Source: a virus
Virus record (IMG/VR): IMGVR_UViG_3300025120_000411
Location: 1-27,961 of that record
Length of the DNA: 27,961 bases
Strand: one strand, 5' to 3'
Positions 27,377-27,961 of this stretch are shown piece by piece; position 1 is the stretch's first letter, and each line of letters starts with the position of its first letter. The position numbers were made by a program, and so were the translations under genes. Under the pieces are notes generated by a model. The model was given only the letters and a program-made list of their open reading frames with translations, had not been told where the DNA came from and ran no database searches.

Positions 27377-27565
27377 ATGTATGCAACTGAAAAGTATGTT
27401 CGCATGGAAGCGAAAGAGATGCAAAGTATGATTCGTGAAGTCGCCAACGATCTAGGAGGCGACATTAACTACTTGCACTCAGAAATCACAGATTTAAGAA
27501 ACGAGATAAAACAACTCTCGGAAGATCTGCAAGAGCTTAAGGAAAATTTTGATGCCAACTTATAA
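27377..27565 (+). CDS. Small coiled-coil protein
   Basis: 62 aa, MYATEKYVRMEAKEMQSMIR then LHSEITDLRNEIKQLSEDLQ ELKENF, a clear heptad coiled coil. First plus-strand gene, behind promoter 27343-27370. No SD before ATG; a second Met at codon 10 also lacks one. Overlaps the next gene by 14 nt. Possibly a regulator or scaffold by size; function unknown. Confidence 0.65.
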   Translation: MYATEKYVRMEAKEMQSMIREVANDLGGDINYLHSEITDLRNEIKQLSEDLQELKENFDANL

Positions 27566-27812
27566 AGTAGTTTTATTTAGTGATTCTATAAACCAACAAT
27601 ACATGACAGAACAGAAACAAGCAATTAATAATTTACTTCCAGACCTAGCTGTAGAAGTAGTTGATCATACAGATTCTCGTCTTGCTAAATTTTCAGATAA
27701 AAACAGAGTTCCTTGTATCATGATTTTTAAAGACGAAGCACGTATGCAAGCAAGACACTCAAAGCTCAGTCATTCTGAAGCTGCAAATTGGATAGCCGCT
27801 CGTGTTATTTAA
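27552..27812 (+). CDS. Thioredoxin-fold-like protein without CxxC
   Basis: 86 aa from ATG 27552 (AAGGA upstream). YKVVLFSDS starts the beta strand, FSDKNRVPCIMIFKDEARMQ has the cis-Pro position and ends in a helix HSEAANWIAARVI, as in thioredoxin-like domains; no CxxC is present, so it is not a redox thioredoxin. Coupled to the next gene by TAATG. Role unknown. Confidence 0.5.
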   Translation: MPTYKVVLFSDSINQQYMTEQKQAINNLLPDLAVEVVDHTDSRLAKFSDKNRVPCIMIFKDEARMQARHSKLSHSEAANWIAARVI

Positions 27813-27961
27813 TGCCTAAAGCAATTTCTTGCATTCCTCATAAACTAAGAATAGACGCTCATAAAGTAGACTATCTTCGCGCTATCTCGGAATCAATGGA
27901 CTACCCCTTTCAATCAGAAGATGGACGTGATCCTTCTCCTGCTCATAAATCTTTAGAAACT
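27812..27961 (+). CDS. Partial hypothetical protein (N-terminal 50 residues)
   Basis: Starts with ATG 27812 sharing one base with the previous TAA (TAATG) and runs off the right edge: MPKAISCIPHKLRIDAHKVD YLRAISESMDYPFQSEDGRD... No family recognised in the visible part. Confidence 0.6.
   Translation, partial: MPKAISCIPHKLRIDAHKVDYLRAISESMDYPFQSEDGRDPSPAHKSLET

Overview
The window looks like part of a tailed-phage genome, most likely a T4-like myovirus of AT-rich marine bacteria. Almost everything from 1 to 27,297 is on the minus strand in tightly packed, overlapping genes; a short plus-strand block diverges at about 27,340. Phage evidence: a T4-type lysozyme, a nested spanin pair, a DsbA-like protein, many tiny genes, and proteins of unknown function that I recall from marine cyanophages and pelagiphages. 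The host is not shown directly; base composition and the metabolic genes fit marine Alphaproteobacteria such as SAR11, which is inference.

Layout (minus-strand genes listed by coordinate). 1-3,315: partial unknown, coiled-coil protein, Fpg/Nei glycosylase with a zincless finger, small exported and membrane proteins, zinc ribbon, class 3 lipase. 3,332-7,929: tiny basic proteins, membrane coiled-coil proteins, and two exported proteins, one with three 40-residue Cys repeats. 8,003-9,076: UV damage endonuclease with its own promoter and terminator. 9,134-13,706: EF-hand membrane protein, secreted thermonuclease, several exported small proteins, spanins. 13,800-15,400: half-size Na/Pi transporter, a strange tRNA, and an AsnRS-like catalytic domain. 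15,428-21,057: a metabolic block of 2OG-Fe(II) oxygenase, BMP-type periplasmic binding protein, lysozyme, metallothionein-like microprotein, a ring-hydroxylating-oxygenase alpha subunit lacking its Rieske domain, and AprB. 21,079-27,297: two SGNH hydrolases, RecB/Cas4-type nuclease, NodU-type carbamoyltransferase, a second 2OG oxygenase, DsbA-like protein, PurS and unknowns. 27,377-27,961 (+): coiled coil, thioredoxin-fold-like protein, partial unknown.

Two candidate undescribed systems stand out. (1) At 14,378-15,400 one transcription unit has a consensus-like promoter, a terminator-like hairpin in the leader, a stand-alone AsnRS-type catalytic domain, and, 5 nt later, a tRNA with the long variable arm and D-loop of tRNA-Leu but Asn-type acceptor end (U1-A72, G73) and anticodon (GUU), with U at position 37. 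This may be a dedicated synthetase/tRNA pair. (2) At 19,149-20,712, AprB without AprA is directly followed by an oxygenase alpha subunit with no Rieske ligands, so AprB may have replaced the missing Fe-S domain as electron donor.

Regulation: minus-strand promoters share TTGC(C/T)N-16/17-TANNAT. Two terminator hairpins sit directly against or inside promoters, and two starts (spanin; 27,377) look leaderless. TAATG stop/start coupling is the usual gene junction. No insertion sequence, CRISPR array or rRNA was seen.
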